Notes under the pieces: generated by a model
Database searches by the model: none
What the model was told of the DNA's origin: nothing
Seen by the model: the letters and a program-made list of their open reading frames with translations, nothing else
Translations under genes and position numbers: made by a program
Assembly (NCBI GenBank): GCA_039029535.1
Contig: JBCCFW010000027.1
Coordinates: 1 to 57,057 of the forward strand
Source of the DNA: JBCCFW01 sp039029535
Lineage (GTDB): Bacteria > Acidobacteriota > JBCCFW01
Direction of reading: 5' to 3'
DNA length: 57,057 bases
Shown: positions 1 to 10,300 of the stretch, one piece after another
Numbering within the stretch: position 1 is the stretch's first letter
Layout of the letters: each line of letters starts with the position of its first letter

Positions 1-2
1 CG

Positions 3-821
3 GGCATCGCCACCGCCTGGGCCCTCAAGGGCTCGGGCGTGCCGGTCACGCCCGCGAGCATGGAGGCCCTGGCTGAGAACGGCATCACCGACCCGGCGGC
101 GTTGCAGTCCGGTGGTCCCCAGGCGCTGTCCGGGATCGAGAACCTGCTCGGTGAGGTCTTGCTGTTCAAGATCGCCGAGGTCCGCATCGCGCAACCCGGG
201 CTCTACCCCATCCTCAAGCCCCGCGAAATCGGTCAATGGCTGAAGACCAACGGCATCGTCAGCGGCCGTGACTCCGAGGAGACCTTCGAGCTCTACCTCC
301 AGCAGGCGCAGGTCCCGTGGGTCCGCACGGACATGGCGTTCATCCCCTGCCCGCCGTTCACGATGATCGGCTTCAACACGACCACCGACGTCTTCCTCGC
401 GCCCGCCACCGAGCGCGTGAGGGTCGGCTCCGTGCCCACCCCCGGTGGAGGCGGAAGCGAAGGCAGTGGTGGAAGCGGTGACGGCGCGAGCCTGCAGTCG
501 ATCAGGACCGGCGACGCCGCCACCGTGCGGGCCGCCCTCGACGCCGCCAAGGGCGAGGGCCCCGACGCGGCGATGAAGAGCTACGACAGCGTCGTGGAGG
601 TGATCCCGACTGGAGACGGCAACGGCACCAAGGTCACCATCCGAGCCAGCGCCGGCACGCTCTTCGCGAACACGAACCGAGGTGGCTACATCAACTGGTT
701 CGCCGACGTTTTCTCCGGGCTTCAAGCGGGCAGCGTCAAGGCCCGGCTTTCGCCACGTCGGGGCGAGGTCATGTTCACCGTGCCCTCGTTCACCGTCGCG
801 TCACTAGCCAACGCCGTCTAG
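3..821 (+). CDS. 5'-truncated hypothetical protein
   Basis: The frame is open from the left edge: codons before the GTG at 39 read GIATAWALKGSG without a stop. The true start therefore lies outside the window and at least 272 residues are visible. I do not recognise the protein. A Gly/Ser-rich linker (GGGGSEGSGGSGDG, about nt 442-483) separates an N-terminal part from a C-terminal part of about 110 residues that ends shortly after VMFTVPSFTVASLANAV. No membrane segment or Cys motif is visible in the part seen. It ends 13 bases before the protease-like gene on the same strand, so the two are probably co-transcribed. The GTG at 39 could be the real start, but the coding-like residues before it argue against that. 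Confidence 0.6.
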   Translation, partial: GIATAWALKGSGVPVTPASMEALAENGITDPAALQSGGPQALSGIENLLGEVLLFKIAEVRIAQPGLYPILKPREIGQWLKTNGIVSGRDSEETFELYLQQAQVPWVRTDMAFIPCPPFTMIGFNTTTDVFLAPATERVRVGSVPTPGGGGSEGSGGSGDGASLQSIRTGDAATVRAALDAAKGEGPDAAMKSYDSVVEVIPTGDGNGTKVTIRASAGTLFANTNRGGYINWFADVFSGLQAGSVKARLSPRRGEVMFTVPSFTVASLANAV

Positions 822-834
822 CGCCCGGCCGAGC

Positions 835-2028
835 ATGGCCAAGGGCAAGAAGAACGGACCGAAGACACGCCGTCGTCGTCAACGCTTCGGCTGGCTCCGT
901 CGCTATCTCTCCTGTCGCGACGAGCTGACGCCGAGTCAGCGCAAGCAGGCGCAGGCGGCCTTGCGTCAGGCTCTCGACGAGCTTCGGGAACGCTTCCAGG
1001 ACGACACCAACGTCCTCGGCATCAGCCTGGGTCGGAAGTTCAGCGAGCGTCGACGCGAGTACGACGACGGCCAGCTCTCCTGCGGTCGGCTCTGCGTGAC
1101 CTTCCACGTGCGCAAGAAGCGGCGCAAGCTCCGTGACGCCGAGCGCATCCCGAGCTGGGTGCTGGTCAAGGTGGCCGGACGTCGAGCGCGTCTTCGCGTC
1201 CCCACCGACGTGCTCACCGTCGGCGAGCCCCGCTACTCGCCACGTCGCGCGAAGCTCCAGTCGGGCGAGACCCGCCCCTGGCCGATCTCGGGCGAGATGG
1301 GACCCGGTCGGATGTTCGCCGTGGCGACGACGCTGCCCGGCGGGGACCATCTCCCGCCCACCGTGAGCTTCGGCACGACCGGTGCCTTGCTGCGTCAGGG
1401 GAATCGCTTCATCGCGACCACCGCCGGTCACGTGCTCGCGAACCCCTGCGTCGGCGACTTCTCCAGCCCCAGCAGCGACCGCGCGGTGGGAGCGAAGGGT
1501 CGGACTTGGCATCGACATGAGGAGAGCCTCTTCCACCCGCATCAGGTCAACGAAGCCGGACGCATCCGCGATGTCATGGCCTTCGAGATCGTCGACGCGC
1601 TCGTGCCCGAGTCCTTCGCCTCCTGGCCCGACGGCTTCGACCACGGCCTGGCGACGGACGAGGACATCCAGCGCGCGATCCACGCCGACTCGGCGACGGG
1701 CTTCATCTGGGTCGAGCGCGCCGACCATCCACGACCTCGGATGATCCCCGTGGACCTCCACACCGACTACTTCCCCATGAGCGCACCGGCCTGCTCCGAC
1801 CGCGTCCTCGACTACGTGGGGGTCTGGCGCTTGCGCTTCACCAGTCCGCTCACGACGATCCCCGGAGACAGCGGTGCTCCGGTGTTCCTCTGGGACGAGC
1901 ACGGCACCGGCTGCCGTCTCCTCGGCTTCCACTTCCTCGAGTGGCGAGACAAGAGCTGGGCGATGGACGCCGCCGACTACTTCTTCCGCCGCGAGTGGCA
2001 GCTCGACGACAACATCGAGTTCGCCTGA
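835..2028 (+). CDS. Trypsin-fold serine protease-like protein without signal peptide
   Basis: The 397-residue protein carries the landmarks of a chymotrypsin-fold peptidase in order: TTAGHVL with His199, RIRDVMAFEIVD with a candidate Asp246, and IPGDSGAPVF with Ser346. The catalytic triad can therefore be drawn from the sequence, although the Asp assignment is less sure than His and Ser. The N-terminus (MAKGKKNGPKTRRRRQRFGW) is strongly basic and has no hydrophobic core, so no classical export signal is visible; this is odd for a trypsin-like enzyme. Residues 30-120 form an Arg-rich region of unknown fold. The gene starts 13 bases after the upstream unknown gene and is followed after 10 bases by a secreted propeller-like protein, which suggests a three-gene unit. 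The substrate is unknown. Confidence 0.7.
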   Translation: MAKGKKNGPKTRRRRQRFGWLRRYLSCRDELTPSQRKQAQAALRQALDELRERFQDDTNVLGISLGRKFSERRREYDDGQLSCGRLCVTFHVRKKRRKLRDAERIPSWVLVKVAGRRARLRVPTDVLTVGEPRYSPRRAKLQSGETRPWPISGEMGPGRMFAVATTLPGGDHLPPTVSFGTTGALLRQGNRFIATTAGHVLANPCVGDFSSPSSDRAVGAKGRTWHRHEESLFHPHQVNEAGRIRDVMAFEIVDALVPESFASWPDGFDHGLATDEDIQRAIHADSATGFIWVERADHPRPRMIPVDLHTDYFPMSAPACSDRVLDYVGVWRLRFTSPLTTIPGDSGAPVFLWDEHGTGCRLLGFHFLEWRDKSWAMDAADYFFRREWQLDDNIEFA

Positions 2029-2038
2029 GAGCCTCGAG

Positions 2039-3331
2039 ATGACGACCTCACGCTTCTTCCTGCTGCTCGTGACCACGGCTCTCTCGTGGAGCCTTCTCCT
2101 GGTAGGTCCCGCCGAGGCTGAGCGACGTCGTGCCCGTCGTCCTGCAGTCGAGGAACCGCGACCGACTCCCGACCTCACTGCCTTCACCGACGAGCTGGTC
2201 GCAGGCCTCGCCCGCCTGGGGATCCGACCGGACGAGGTCTCGTCCAGTCACGGCGGCGAGCTGCTGTCGTACCGGGGTGGACAGCTGACCGTTCGCGTGA
2301 AGTCGTTCGAGGAGGCGGTGGCCCAGCGCGACCGCTTGCTCGAGCTGCTTCTCTCGCATCGCAATCGCGGTCAGTGGATCGAGCGCTTCGAAGTGGAGGG
2401 CTGGAGCGCCCCTTCGGAAGAGCGCGTGTTCGAGGTGGCCGATGGAGCGCTGCGTCACGTCCGCCGTGAGCATCTCGGTCCGCGCGCCGGCTTCATCGTG
2501 GAGCATCGACCGATCGTCGGCAGCGACGCCGTGGGACTGTCCGGGCTGACTCTCGACGACGGCGGTCGTGCCTGGGCCATCGCGGAGACCGGTCGGCTCT
2601 TCCAGCTTCGGGAGGGTGCGGGATCCGACCGGCGGCTCTTCGCGCGCGAGGTGCCCCTCGACGATCCGCACGGTCTCGGCACGGGACTCGAGCCGGAGTC
2701 GATCGCCTGGACGGGTCTCGGCTTCGTGGTCGGCACCGAGCGTCACTCGTCGACGGCCGACCGCAACGTGCTCGTCGACCTGCAGCTCGTCGGCGGGCGG
2801 GCGCGGGTCACGAGCCGGCAGGACGTCGTCCACTCCTGGTGGAGCCCCGGCTTCATCACGCGGGAGAACCAGGGCATCGAGGCGGCCAGCGTGGTCGGAT
2901 CGGATCTCGTGATCGGCTTCGAGACGGTCTGGTCGACCTCGGAGCTGCGCTTCGCTCCGGTGGCGCGACGCGACGGCCTCAGCGGTGAGTGGTCCACTTT
3001 CTGGCTCCCGCTCACGACGACCGAGGGCAAGCTGTCGGCGCTGTCGTGTCGGGCGAGCACGACGGACGGCGCTCTCGACTGTCACGGCATCGAGCGTCAC
3101 TTCGGGATCGCCCGCCTGCTGAGGTTCCTCTTGCCGAAGCGAGGGACAACGTCGGAGTCACGCCTGCTCACGCTGATGAGCTCGACCGACCTCGTCCCCT
3201 ACTTCGGCGAGCTGCGCAACCTGGAAGGGCTCGCGGTTCGTCGCGACGGGAGGGTCTTGCTGCTCATCGACAACCGCCACGGCGGGAAGCTGGATGGTGA
3301 GTCGGAGCTGGTGGTGCTGACGCCGCGGTGA
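2039..3331 (+). CDS. Secreted phytase-like/propeller-type protein
   Basis: The ATG at 2039 was chosen because it is followed by a clear signal peptide (MTTSRFFLLLVTTALSWSLL, then LVGPAEA before the likely cleavage site); the frame is open further upstream but there lies inside the preceding gene. The mature protein of about 400 residues has an N-terminal part (to about residue 125), then repeated strand-rich stretches such as GLSGLTLDDGGRAWAIAET, EPESIAWTGLGFVVGTE and LEGLAVRRDGRVLLLIDN. These resemble the esterase-like/phytase-like beta-propeller family (PF13449 type). The assignment rests on motif resemblance only. The role is probably periplasmic or extracellular; the substrate is unknown. 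It lies 10 bases downstream of the protease-like gene. Confidence 0.5.
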   Translation: MTTSRFFLLLVTTALSWSLLLVGPAEAERRRARRPAVEEPRPTPDLTAFTDELVAGLARLGIRPDEVSSSHGGELLSYRGGQLTVRVKSFEEAVAQRDRLLELLLSHRNRGQWIERFEVEGWSAPSEERVFEVADGALRHVRREHLGPRAGFIVEHRPIVGSDAVGLSGLTLDDGGRAWAIAETGRLFQLREGAGSDRRLFAREVPLDDPHGLGTGLEPESIAWTGLGFVVGTERHSSTADRNVLVDLQLVGGRARVTSRQDVVHSWWSPGFITRENQGIEAASVVGSDLVIGFETVWSTSELRFAPVARRDGLSGEWSTFWLPLTTTEGKLSALSCRASTTDGALDCHGIERHFGIARLLRFLLPKRGTTSESRLLTLMSSTDLVPYFGELRNLEGLAVRRDGRVLLLIDNRHGGKLDGESELVVLTPR

Positions 3332-3404
3332 AGCCCACACGCCTCGCTCCGCACCCCGTGGACAGGCCCTCAGTCACGTGTAACGTCGAGGTTGGAGGCC
3401 ACCG

Positions 3405-3641
3405 ATGAAGACGACCATCACCATCGTCTTGGACGAGGAGCTCGAACGCCGCGCACGCGCCGTCGCGAAGCGCCGAGACACGAGCCTTCCTGACCTACTC
3501 CAGCGCTACGTCGAATCACTGGCGAGCCAACACTCGTTGGAGTCAGCGAGCGACGAGCTGCTCGACTTGATGTCTGCTCCTGGAGGACGCTCAGGTGGAG
3601 CGCCACTAGAGAGAGAGGCTGCCTACGAAGGCCGTACGTGA
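3405..3641 (+). CDS. Orphan antitoxin-like ribbon-helix-helix/DUF6364-like protein
   Basis: This 78-residue protein begins MKTTITIVLDEELERRARA, followed by a helix of AKRRDTSLPDLLQRYVESL type. That is the usual layout of small antitoxins (DUF6364-like, ribbon-helix-helix style) that pair with PIN-domain toxins and autoregulate their promoters. GGAGG eight bases before the ATG supports the start. No toxin follows: the stop is at 3639-3641, and the next 26 bases lead into the 3' end of the convergent permease gene. Either the toxin has been lost or the protein works alone as a DNA-binding factor. The C-terminal 25 residues are low complexity. Confidence 0.55.
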   Translation: MKTTITIVLDEELERRARAVAKRRDTSLPDLLQRYVESLASQHSLESASDELLDLMSAPGGRSGGAPLEREAAYEGRT

Positions 3642-3667
3642 ACGAGAGCAGACTTCCGGGCATCCGC

Positions 3668-5446
3668 TCACGCCGGCCACGCCCACAAGATCAACGGCAC
3701 CGCCACGACCACGATGATCACCTCCAGCGGCAGGCCCACGCGCCAGTAGTCACCGAAGCGATAGCCGCCCGGCCCCATGACCAGCGTGTTGGACTGATGC
3801 CCGATGGGCGTGAGGAAGGCGCACGACGCGCCCACCGCCACCGACATCAAGAACGGATCGGGTGAGGCCCCGAGCCGTGACGCCAGCTCCACGCCGATGG
3901 GCGCCATGACCAACACCGTCGCCGCGTTGTTGATGACGTCGGACAGGAACATCGTCACCACGAGCAGCAACGTCAGCGTCAACGCCAACGGCAAGCCGCT
4001 CGTCAGTCCGGCGAGCTGCTCGGCCACCAGGGTCGTCGCGCCGGTCTCCTCCAGCGCCTTGCCCACCGGGATCATCGCAGCCAGCAACACGATGACCGGC
4101 CAGTCGATCTCGTCGTAGATCTCACGTACCGAGAGCACGCCCGTCAGCACGAAGGCCACCACCGCCGCCACGAAGGCCACCGGCAAGGAGGTCAAGCCCA
4201 TGACACCCGCCGTGATGGCCGCGCCGAAGATCGCGAGAGACAGGCCCACCCGACGCTGACGTCCCAGCGGCGTGGCGCTCGGCGCCAGCGGCAAGAGCTT
4301 GAGCGTCGCCATGAGACCGGGGAGCTCCTCGCGTCGTCCCTGCATGAGCAGCACGTCACCGGCGCGGAAGGTCTGCCGCATGAGCCGCTTCTCCACCCGC
4401 ACGCCCTGTCGCGCCAGCGCCACGATGGACAGCGCTCCGCCGGTGCGACGTCGCAGGTAGCGCAGGTTGCGCCCCACCAAGCGCGAGGCCGGCGACACCA
4501 ACCCCTCGACGAGGTCCATGTCCTCGCCGGTCATCTCGTAGAAGCTCTCCTTCGCCGAGGTCAGGATCTCCAGCCCGTGCGCGTCGACGAGCTCTTGCGC
4601 CCTCTTCGTCGAAGCCTGCACGACGAGGATGTCGCCCTCCCGAAGCACGTAGTCGCCGGAGTGCTCCATGAGCCGACCCCGCCCTCGCGCCAGGCCGATG
4701 AGATCGACGTCGTCGCTGGCCAGGCTCTCGACGGACTCGAGCGTCGTGTCGATGAGGTCGGAGCCTTCGAGCACCTTGAGCTCGGTGACGTAGTCCTCGA
4801 CCTGGAAGAGCTGCTCGGTCGTGTTGCCCGCGCGTCGCGCCGCCGGAACGAGGCGCCAGCCCACCGTCGCCATGAAGACGAGCCCGATGACCGCCACCGG
4901 GAAGCCGACCCAGGCGAAGTCGAAGAAGCCGAAGCCCGCGCCAAGCTCGGTCTCGCGATAGGTCGCGATGAGCACGTTCGGCGGCGTGCCGATGAGCGTG
5001 GTCATCCCGCCGAGGATGCTCCCGAACGCCAGCGGCATGAGCAGCACCGCTGGCGACCGCTCGCGTCGCGCCGCCGTCTGCAGGGCCACCGGCAGCATGA
5101 GCGCCAGCGCCCCGACGTTGTTCATGAACGCCGAGTCCGCGGTCACCACCCCACTGAGCGACGAGACGTGAGCCGTCGGCCCCTCGGTGAAGCGATCGAG
5201 TCGGGCAGCCACGAGGTCGACCAGCCCCGCTCCCTTGAGCGCCTGGCTGATGACCAGCACCGCCGCGACCGTGATGACCGCCGGGTGCCCGAAGCCGTCG
5301 AAGGCGGCGCCTGCCGGGAGCAGGCCGGTGAGGACGACCGCCAGCAGCGCGAGGATGGCGACCAGGTCGTGGCGGAGCCGTCCCCAAGCGAAGAGCGCGA
5401 GAGCTCCGGCCAGGACGGCGAAGGCGATGGCTTGCTGTGCGGTCAT
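3668..5446 (-). CDS. SLC13-family permease with two TrkA-C (RCK_C) domains
   Basis: The start MTAQQAIAFAVLAGALALFA (ATG complement at 5444-5446) was chosen because residues further upstream in this frame have no membrane-protein character. The 592-residue protein has an N-terminal membrane half (to about residue 205) with IGTPPNVLIATY. A soluble insert (about 210-385) follows with two TrkA-C-like units (DVDLIGLARGRG...REGDILVVQ and LRRRTGGALSIVALARQG...RAGDVLLMQG). A second membrane half contains SDVINNAATVLVMAP and HQSNTLVMGPGG. This is the divalent-anion/sodium symporter plan common in bacteria for sulfate or dicarboxylate uptake at the inner membrane; the substrate cannot be read from sequence. 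It is divergent from pfaD across 192 bases and convergent with the antitoxin-like gene. Confidence 0.85.
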   Translation of the reverse strand: MTAQQAIAFAVLAGALALFAWGRLRHDLVAILALLAVVLTGLLPAGAAFDGFGHPAVITVAAVLVISQALKGAGLVDLVAARLDRFTEGPTAHVSSLSGVVTADSAFMNNVGALALMLPVALQTAARRERSPAVLLMPLAFGSILGGMTTLIGTPPNVLIATYRETELGAGFGFFDFAWVGFPVAVIGLVFMATVGWRLVPAARRAGNTTEQLFQVEDYVTELKVLEGSDLIDTTLESVESLASDDVDLIGLARGRGRLMEHSGDYVLREGDILVVQASTKRAQELVDAHGLEILTSAKESFYEMTGEDMDLVEGLVSPASRLVGRNLRYLRRRTGGALSIVALARQGVRVEKRLMRQTFRAGDVLLMQGRREELPGLMATLKLLPLAPSATPLGRQRRVGLSLAIFGAAITAGVMGLTSLPVAFVAAVVAFVLTGVLSVREIYDEIDWPVIVLLAAMIPVGKALEETGATTLVAEQLAGLTSGLPLALTLTLLLVVTMFLSDVINNAATVLVMAPIGVELASRLGASPDPFLMSVAVGASCAFLTPIGHQSNTLVMGPGGYRFGDYWRVGLPLEVIIVVVAVPLILWAWPA

Positions 5447-5569
5447 GACTCTCTCGGCAGCTCCTCCCCCGTGCGAGACGGATGATAGAGGCCGGCCAGG
5501 CCCCGTTCGACGCAACTTTCCGACGCAACTTCCAGTGGACTCGCACGGTAAGATGCCGGCTCGCCTTTT

Positions 5570-5583
5570 CACCTCTATAGGTG
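5570..5583. promoter_or_regulatory. Small inverted repeat in the permease/pfaD divergent region
   Basis: CACCT-CTAT-AGGTG is a perfect 5-bp inverted repeat 56 bases before the pfaD start, within the 192-base divergent region 5447-5638. It could be an operator or could include a -10-like CTATAG. No other strong signal was seen in this region, and a chance match is possible. Confidence 0.25.
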
Positions 5584-5638
5584 TTCGCGGTCCCCCCTCG
5601 TTCCGTTTCCCGGCCCTCTCTCCCCTCGAAGACTGCCC

Positions 5639-7330
5639 GTGACCATGCCCGTTCCGGCCGATTCCGGCCCGAATTCGACCGTCTCGACCCTGCAATGGCC
5701 CGCCGACGCCACCCCGCTCGGACGCTGCCACGACGCCGAGCTGCTCCCTGCGGGGGTGACGGAACTCCAGGAACGACTGCGTCGACTCCGTGAGCCGCTC
5801 TCGGTCGTCCTCCACGACGGCGTCCCCACCCTGGCCCTCGGCGGCTCGCTCCACCTCGGCGCCGACGCCGTCGCCAGCGACGAGGGCCTCCCCCTCCTCG
5901 CCCACCTTCCCGCGGCCCCACCCGAGCGACTCGGCGATCCCGAGTTCACCCGACGCCACGACCTGCGCTTCCCCTACGTCGCCGGCGCGATGGCCAACGG
6001 CATCGCCTCGACCCGCCTGGTCGCCGCGATGGCGCGGGAGCGGATGCTCGGCTTCTTCGGCGCGGCCGGGCTCGGACCAGACCGAATCGAAGCCGCCATC
6101 GACGAGCTGCAAGCCGAGGTCGGCGACCGCCCCCACGGCTACAACCTCATCCACAGCCCCAACGAGCAGGACCTCGAGCAGGCCGTCACCGAGCTCTACC
6201 TCCGTCGCGACGTCCGCCTCATCGAGGCTTCGGCCTACCTCGACCTCACGCCCCACGTCGTCCGCTTCCGCCTCCACGGCATTCACCGTGGGCCCGACGG
6301 CGAGATCGTCACGCCCAACCAGGTCGTCGCGAAGGTCTCACGCGTCGAGGTTGCCCGTCGCTTCCTCTCCCCGGCGCCTGAGCGACTGCTCACCCCGCTG
6401 GTGGAGGCCGGCCATCTCTCGCGCGAGCAGGCCGAGCTCTCGCAGCACGTCCCCCTGGCCGAGGACCTCACCGCCGAGGCCGACTCCGGCGGTCACACCG
6501 ACAACCGCCCCGCGCTCGCGCTGCTGCCGACGCTCATCGCGCTCCGCGACGAGATCCAGGAGCAGCACGGCTACCAAGCCGTGCCTCGCGTCGGTGCCGC
6601 CGGCGGCGTCGCCACGGGAGCGTCCGCTTCGGCCGTCTTCGCGCTCGGTGCCGCCTACGTGCTCACCGGCACGATCAACCAGGCCTGCGTCGAGTCCGGC
6701 AGCTCGGATCCCGTCCGCGCCATGCTCGCCCAGGCCGAGCAGGCCGACGTCGCCATGGCCCCGGCCGCCGACATGTTCGAGATGGGCGTGAAGGTCCAGG
6801 TTCTCAAGCGCGGCACGCTCTTCGCGCCGCGGGCCGGCAAGCTCTACGAGATCTACCGAAGCTGCGACGGCCTCGACGACATCCCCGCCAAGGAGCGGGC
6901 GCAGCTCGAGAAGACCTTCTTCAAGCAGCCGCTGGAGGAGGCCTGGGCGGACACCCGCGCCTTCTTCGAGCAGCGTGACCCCCGGCAGGTCGAGCGCGCC
7001 GAGCGCGACCCCAAGCATCGGATGGCCCTGGTCTTCCGGTCGTACCTGGGTCGTTCCTCGCGCTGGGCCAACGCCGGTGACCCTGGCCGCCGCGCCGACT
7101 ACCAGGTCTGGTGCGGTCCGGCGATGGGGGCGTTCAACGAGTGGACCAAGGGCAGCTTCCTCGAGGAAGCCGCCGAGCGGAAGGTGGCGGTCGTGGCCAA
7201 GAACCTCGTCCACGGAGCTGCCTTCCTCCAGCGGGTCGCGGCCCTCCGCGCCGCGGGTCTCGGGATTCATCCCGAAGCCGCTCGCTGCCGACCGATGCGT
7301 GAAGACCGACTCGAGGAGTACCTGTCGTGA
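5639..7330 (+). CDS. pfaD: PfaD-type enoyl reductase of the PUFA synthase
   Basis: The 563-residue protein is the stand-alone FMN-dependent enoyl reductase of polyunsaturated fatty acid/secondary lipid synthases. It reduces selected enoyl-ACP intermediates made on PfaA. Family hallmarks seen in order are RFPYVAGAMANGIAS (about residue 114), LIEASAYLDLTP (about 202), SGGHTDNRPALALLP (about 283-300), the flavin-barrel stretch VPRVGAAGGVATG followed by YVLTGTINQACVESG, and the late CGPAMGAFNEWTKGSF. The length is usual for PfaD. The start is GTG at 5639 or ATG at 5645, with no strong ribosome site before either. The stop overlaps the pfaA start as GTGA (7327-7330), so the pair is translationally coupled. 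It is the first gene of the cluster, as in myxobacterial pfa1-2-3 operons. Confidence 0.93.
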   Translation: MTMPVPADSGPNSTVSTLQWPADATPLGRCHDAELLPAGVTELQERLRRLREPLSVVLHDGVPTLALGGSLHLGADAVASDEGLPLLAHLPAAPPERLGDPEFTRRHDLRFPYVAGAMANGIASTRLVAAMARERMLGFFGAAGLGPDRIEAAIDELQAEVGDRPHGYNLIHSPNEQDLEQAVTELYLRRDVRLIEASAYLDLTPHVVRFRLHGIHRGPDGEIVTPNQVVAKVSRVEVARRFLSPAPERLLTPLVEAGHLSREQAELSQHVPLAEDLTAEADSGGHTDNRPALALLPTLIALRDEIQEQHGYQAVPRVGAAGGVATGASASAVFALGAAYVLTGTINQACVESGSSDPVRAMLAQAEQADVAMAPAADMFEMGVKVQVLKRGTLFAPRAGKLYEIYRSCDGLDDIPAKERAQLEKTFFKQPLEEAWADTRAFFEQRDPRQVERAERDPKHRMALVFRSYLGRSSRWANAGDPGRRADYQVWCGPAMGAFNEWTKGSFLEEAAERKVAVVAKNLVHGAAFLQRVAALRAAGLGIHPEAARCRPMREDRLEEYLS

Positions 7331-10300
7331 GCACGGACGCCAAGGAGACCATGACGCCTCTCGCCATCATCGGGATGGGCGCTCTCTTCCCTCAGGCCGA
7401 CGGTCTCGAGGAGTACTGGTCGAACGTCAGGGACGGCGTCGACGCGATCACCGAGGTGCCCGATTCCCACTGGGATCCGGCCGAGCACCACGACCCCGAT
7501 CCGTCCGCTCCCGACATGACCTACGCCAAGCGCGGCGGCTTCCTCCCCAAGGTCGACTTCAACCCGCTCGAGTTCGGCATCGCCCCCCGCGACATCGAGG
7601 CCACCGACAGCTCGCAGCTCCTCGGCCTCGTCGTGACCAAGCGCGCCCTCGAGGACGCCGGCTACGGTGACGGCCGCGAGTTCGACCGCGACCGCGTGAG
7701 CTGCATCCTCGGCGTGACCGGCACCCTCGAGCTGGTCATCCCCCTCGGCGCCCGGCTCGGTCACCCCATCTGGCGCAAGGCCCTGAAGGAAGCCGGCGTC
7801 GACCCGACCACTGCCGACGACGTCGTCGAGCGGATCAGCGACAGCTACGTGCCCTGGCAGGAGAACAGCTTCCCCGGGTTGCTCGGCAACGTCGTCGCCG
7901 GTCGCATCGCCAACCGCCTCGACATCGGCGGCACCAACTGCGTGGTCGACGCCGCCTGCGCGAGCTCGCTCTCCGCCCTCCACCTCGCCGCTCTCGAGCT
8001 GAGCGAGCGTCGCAGCGACATGGTCATCACCGGAGGCATCGACACCTTCAACGACATCTTCATGTACACCTGCTTCAGCAAGACGCCGGCCCTGTCGCCC
8101 ACCGGCAACGCGCGTCCCTTCGACGCGGGTGCTGACGGCACCATCCTCGGCGAGGGTCTCGGCGTCGTCGTGCTCAAGCGTCTCGACGACGCTCAGCGCG
8201 ATGGTGATCACGTCCGTGCGGTCATCCGCGGCATCGGTTCTTCGAGCGATGGCAAGGGCACGGCGATCTACGCCCCCGCCTCTCCCGGTCAGGCCAAGTG
8301 CCTGCGTCGCGCCCACGACTCCGCCGGCGTCACGCCCGAGAGCATCGAGCTGGTCGAGGCCCACGGCACCGGCACCAAGGTCGGCGACGCCACCGAGGTG
8401 CGCGCGCTCACGGAGGTCTTCTCCGATGGTGCCGAGCGCGAAGGAAGCTGGTGCGCCCTCGGCTCGGTGAAGTCCCAGATCGGACACACCAAGGCCGCGG
8501 CAGGTGCCGCGAGCCTCATCAAGGCGGCGCTGGCCGTCGAGAATCAGGTCCTCCCGCCCACCGCGAAGGTGAGCACGCCCAACGACGCGGTGGCCCCGGA
8601 GCGGACGCCCTTCTACGTCAACGCCGACAAGCGTCCCTGGATCCGTCGCGAGGACCACCCGCGTCGCGCCGGGCTGTCGTCCTTCGGCTTCGGTGGCAGC
8701 AACTTCCACTGCATCGTCGAGGAAGCTCCCGACGCGGTCGCCTCGGTCGGCTGGACCGGTGAGGTGCAGGTCCTCGCCTTCTCCGCCGCGAGCCGCGACG
8801 CGATCGAGTCCACTCTCGCGCCGTTGGCCGAGATGGAGTGGCCGGCCCTGCGCGCCGCCGCCGCGACCAGCCGTGCTTCTTTCGACTCGTCGGCCGCCTG
8901 GCGTCTCGTCCTCACGCTCGAGAAGAACCAGGACCGCGCGCCGGCCCTCGCGGCCGCCCGCAGCTTGCTGGCCGAGACCAACGAGAACGACGTTGCCGTC
9001 TCGCCGACGGGCGTCGTCCTCGGCCGCGGTGCGAAGCACGGCAAGCTGGCCTTCCTGTTCCCGGGTCAGGGCTCGCAACGCACGAAGATGGCGCTCGACC
9101 TCGCCTGCACCTTCCCGGAGATGCGCGAGGCGCTCGCCGAGGCCGAGGCCGTGTTCTCCGAGGGCGACTCGCGTCGGCTCTCCGAGCTCATCCACCCGCA
9201 CCACCCCTTCGACGAGTCGACGAAGCAGGCCCAGGAGACGGCGCTGCGCGACACCTCGGTCGCTCAGCCGGCCCTCGGCGCCGTCGGTCTCGGCACCTTG
9301 CGAGTGCTCGAGCGCTTCGGCGTGCAGCCGGAGGCGACGGCGGGTCACAGCTACGGCGAGCTGCTCGCCTTGCACGCGGCCGGTCGCATCGACGCCACCG
9401 AGCTGCATCGGCTCTCGGTCCGACGCGGCTCGCTCATGGCCGGCCTGAGCGACGACCTCGGCGGGATGATCGCGGTGCGCGCCACGCGCGACGAGGTCGA
9501 GTCCGTCCTGGCCGACGCCGGGATCGACCTGGTCCTCGCCAACCACAACGCGCCGAAGCAGGTCGTCCTGTCCGGCGCGAGCGACCAGCTCGACCGGGCC
9601 GAGGCTGCGCTTGCCGAGCGCAAGCTCGGTCATCGTCGCCTTCCGGTGGCGGCCGCCTTCCACTCGCCCATCGTGGCGCCGGCCGCCGAGCCCTTCGAGG
9701 CCGGGCTGGCCGACACGACCTTCTCGAGTGGCCAGGTTCCCGTCTACGGAAACACCGAGGCGGCTCCCTACCCGGCCGACGAAACGAGCTGTCGTCCGCT
9801 GCTGGGTCGTCAGCTCGCCCGCCCCGTGCGCTTCGCCGAGATGATCGAGCGGATGCACGTCGATGGTCACGCGACCTTCATCGAGGTCGGTCCGGGCGCC
9901 GTGCTCACCGGTCTCGCCGGCGCGACGCTCGGCGAGCTCGAGGGCGCGAGCACCTGCCTGGCCGTCGAGGCCTCGGGTGGCAAGCGCTCGGGCCTCGTCG
10001 ACCTCGCTCGCACGCTGGCCGGCATCGCCGCGGCCGGTCACGCCATCGACCTCGCCCCTTGGGACGAGGGCTACGAGGCGCCCGTCGAGAAGAAGGCCGC
10101 TCTCTCCGTGCCCATCTGCGGCGCCAATCACTTCGAGCCGCCGCCGCGCAAGCCCGCACGCAAGCCGGTGAAGCCCGCTCCGGCAGTCGCCGCAGCGCCC
10201 TCCGCACCGCCTCCGCAGGGAGCCCGCCCGATGTCGTCCTCCGATCGCGTGACTCCCCCGCAGCCGACACCGGCCCCAGCCACGCCAGCTCCGGTTCCCG

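Noticed and set aside
5447..6286. N-terminal extension of the permease frame on the minus strand
   Set aside because: It runs antisense through pfaD and has no membrane-protein character. The permease clearly starts at 5446.
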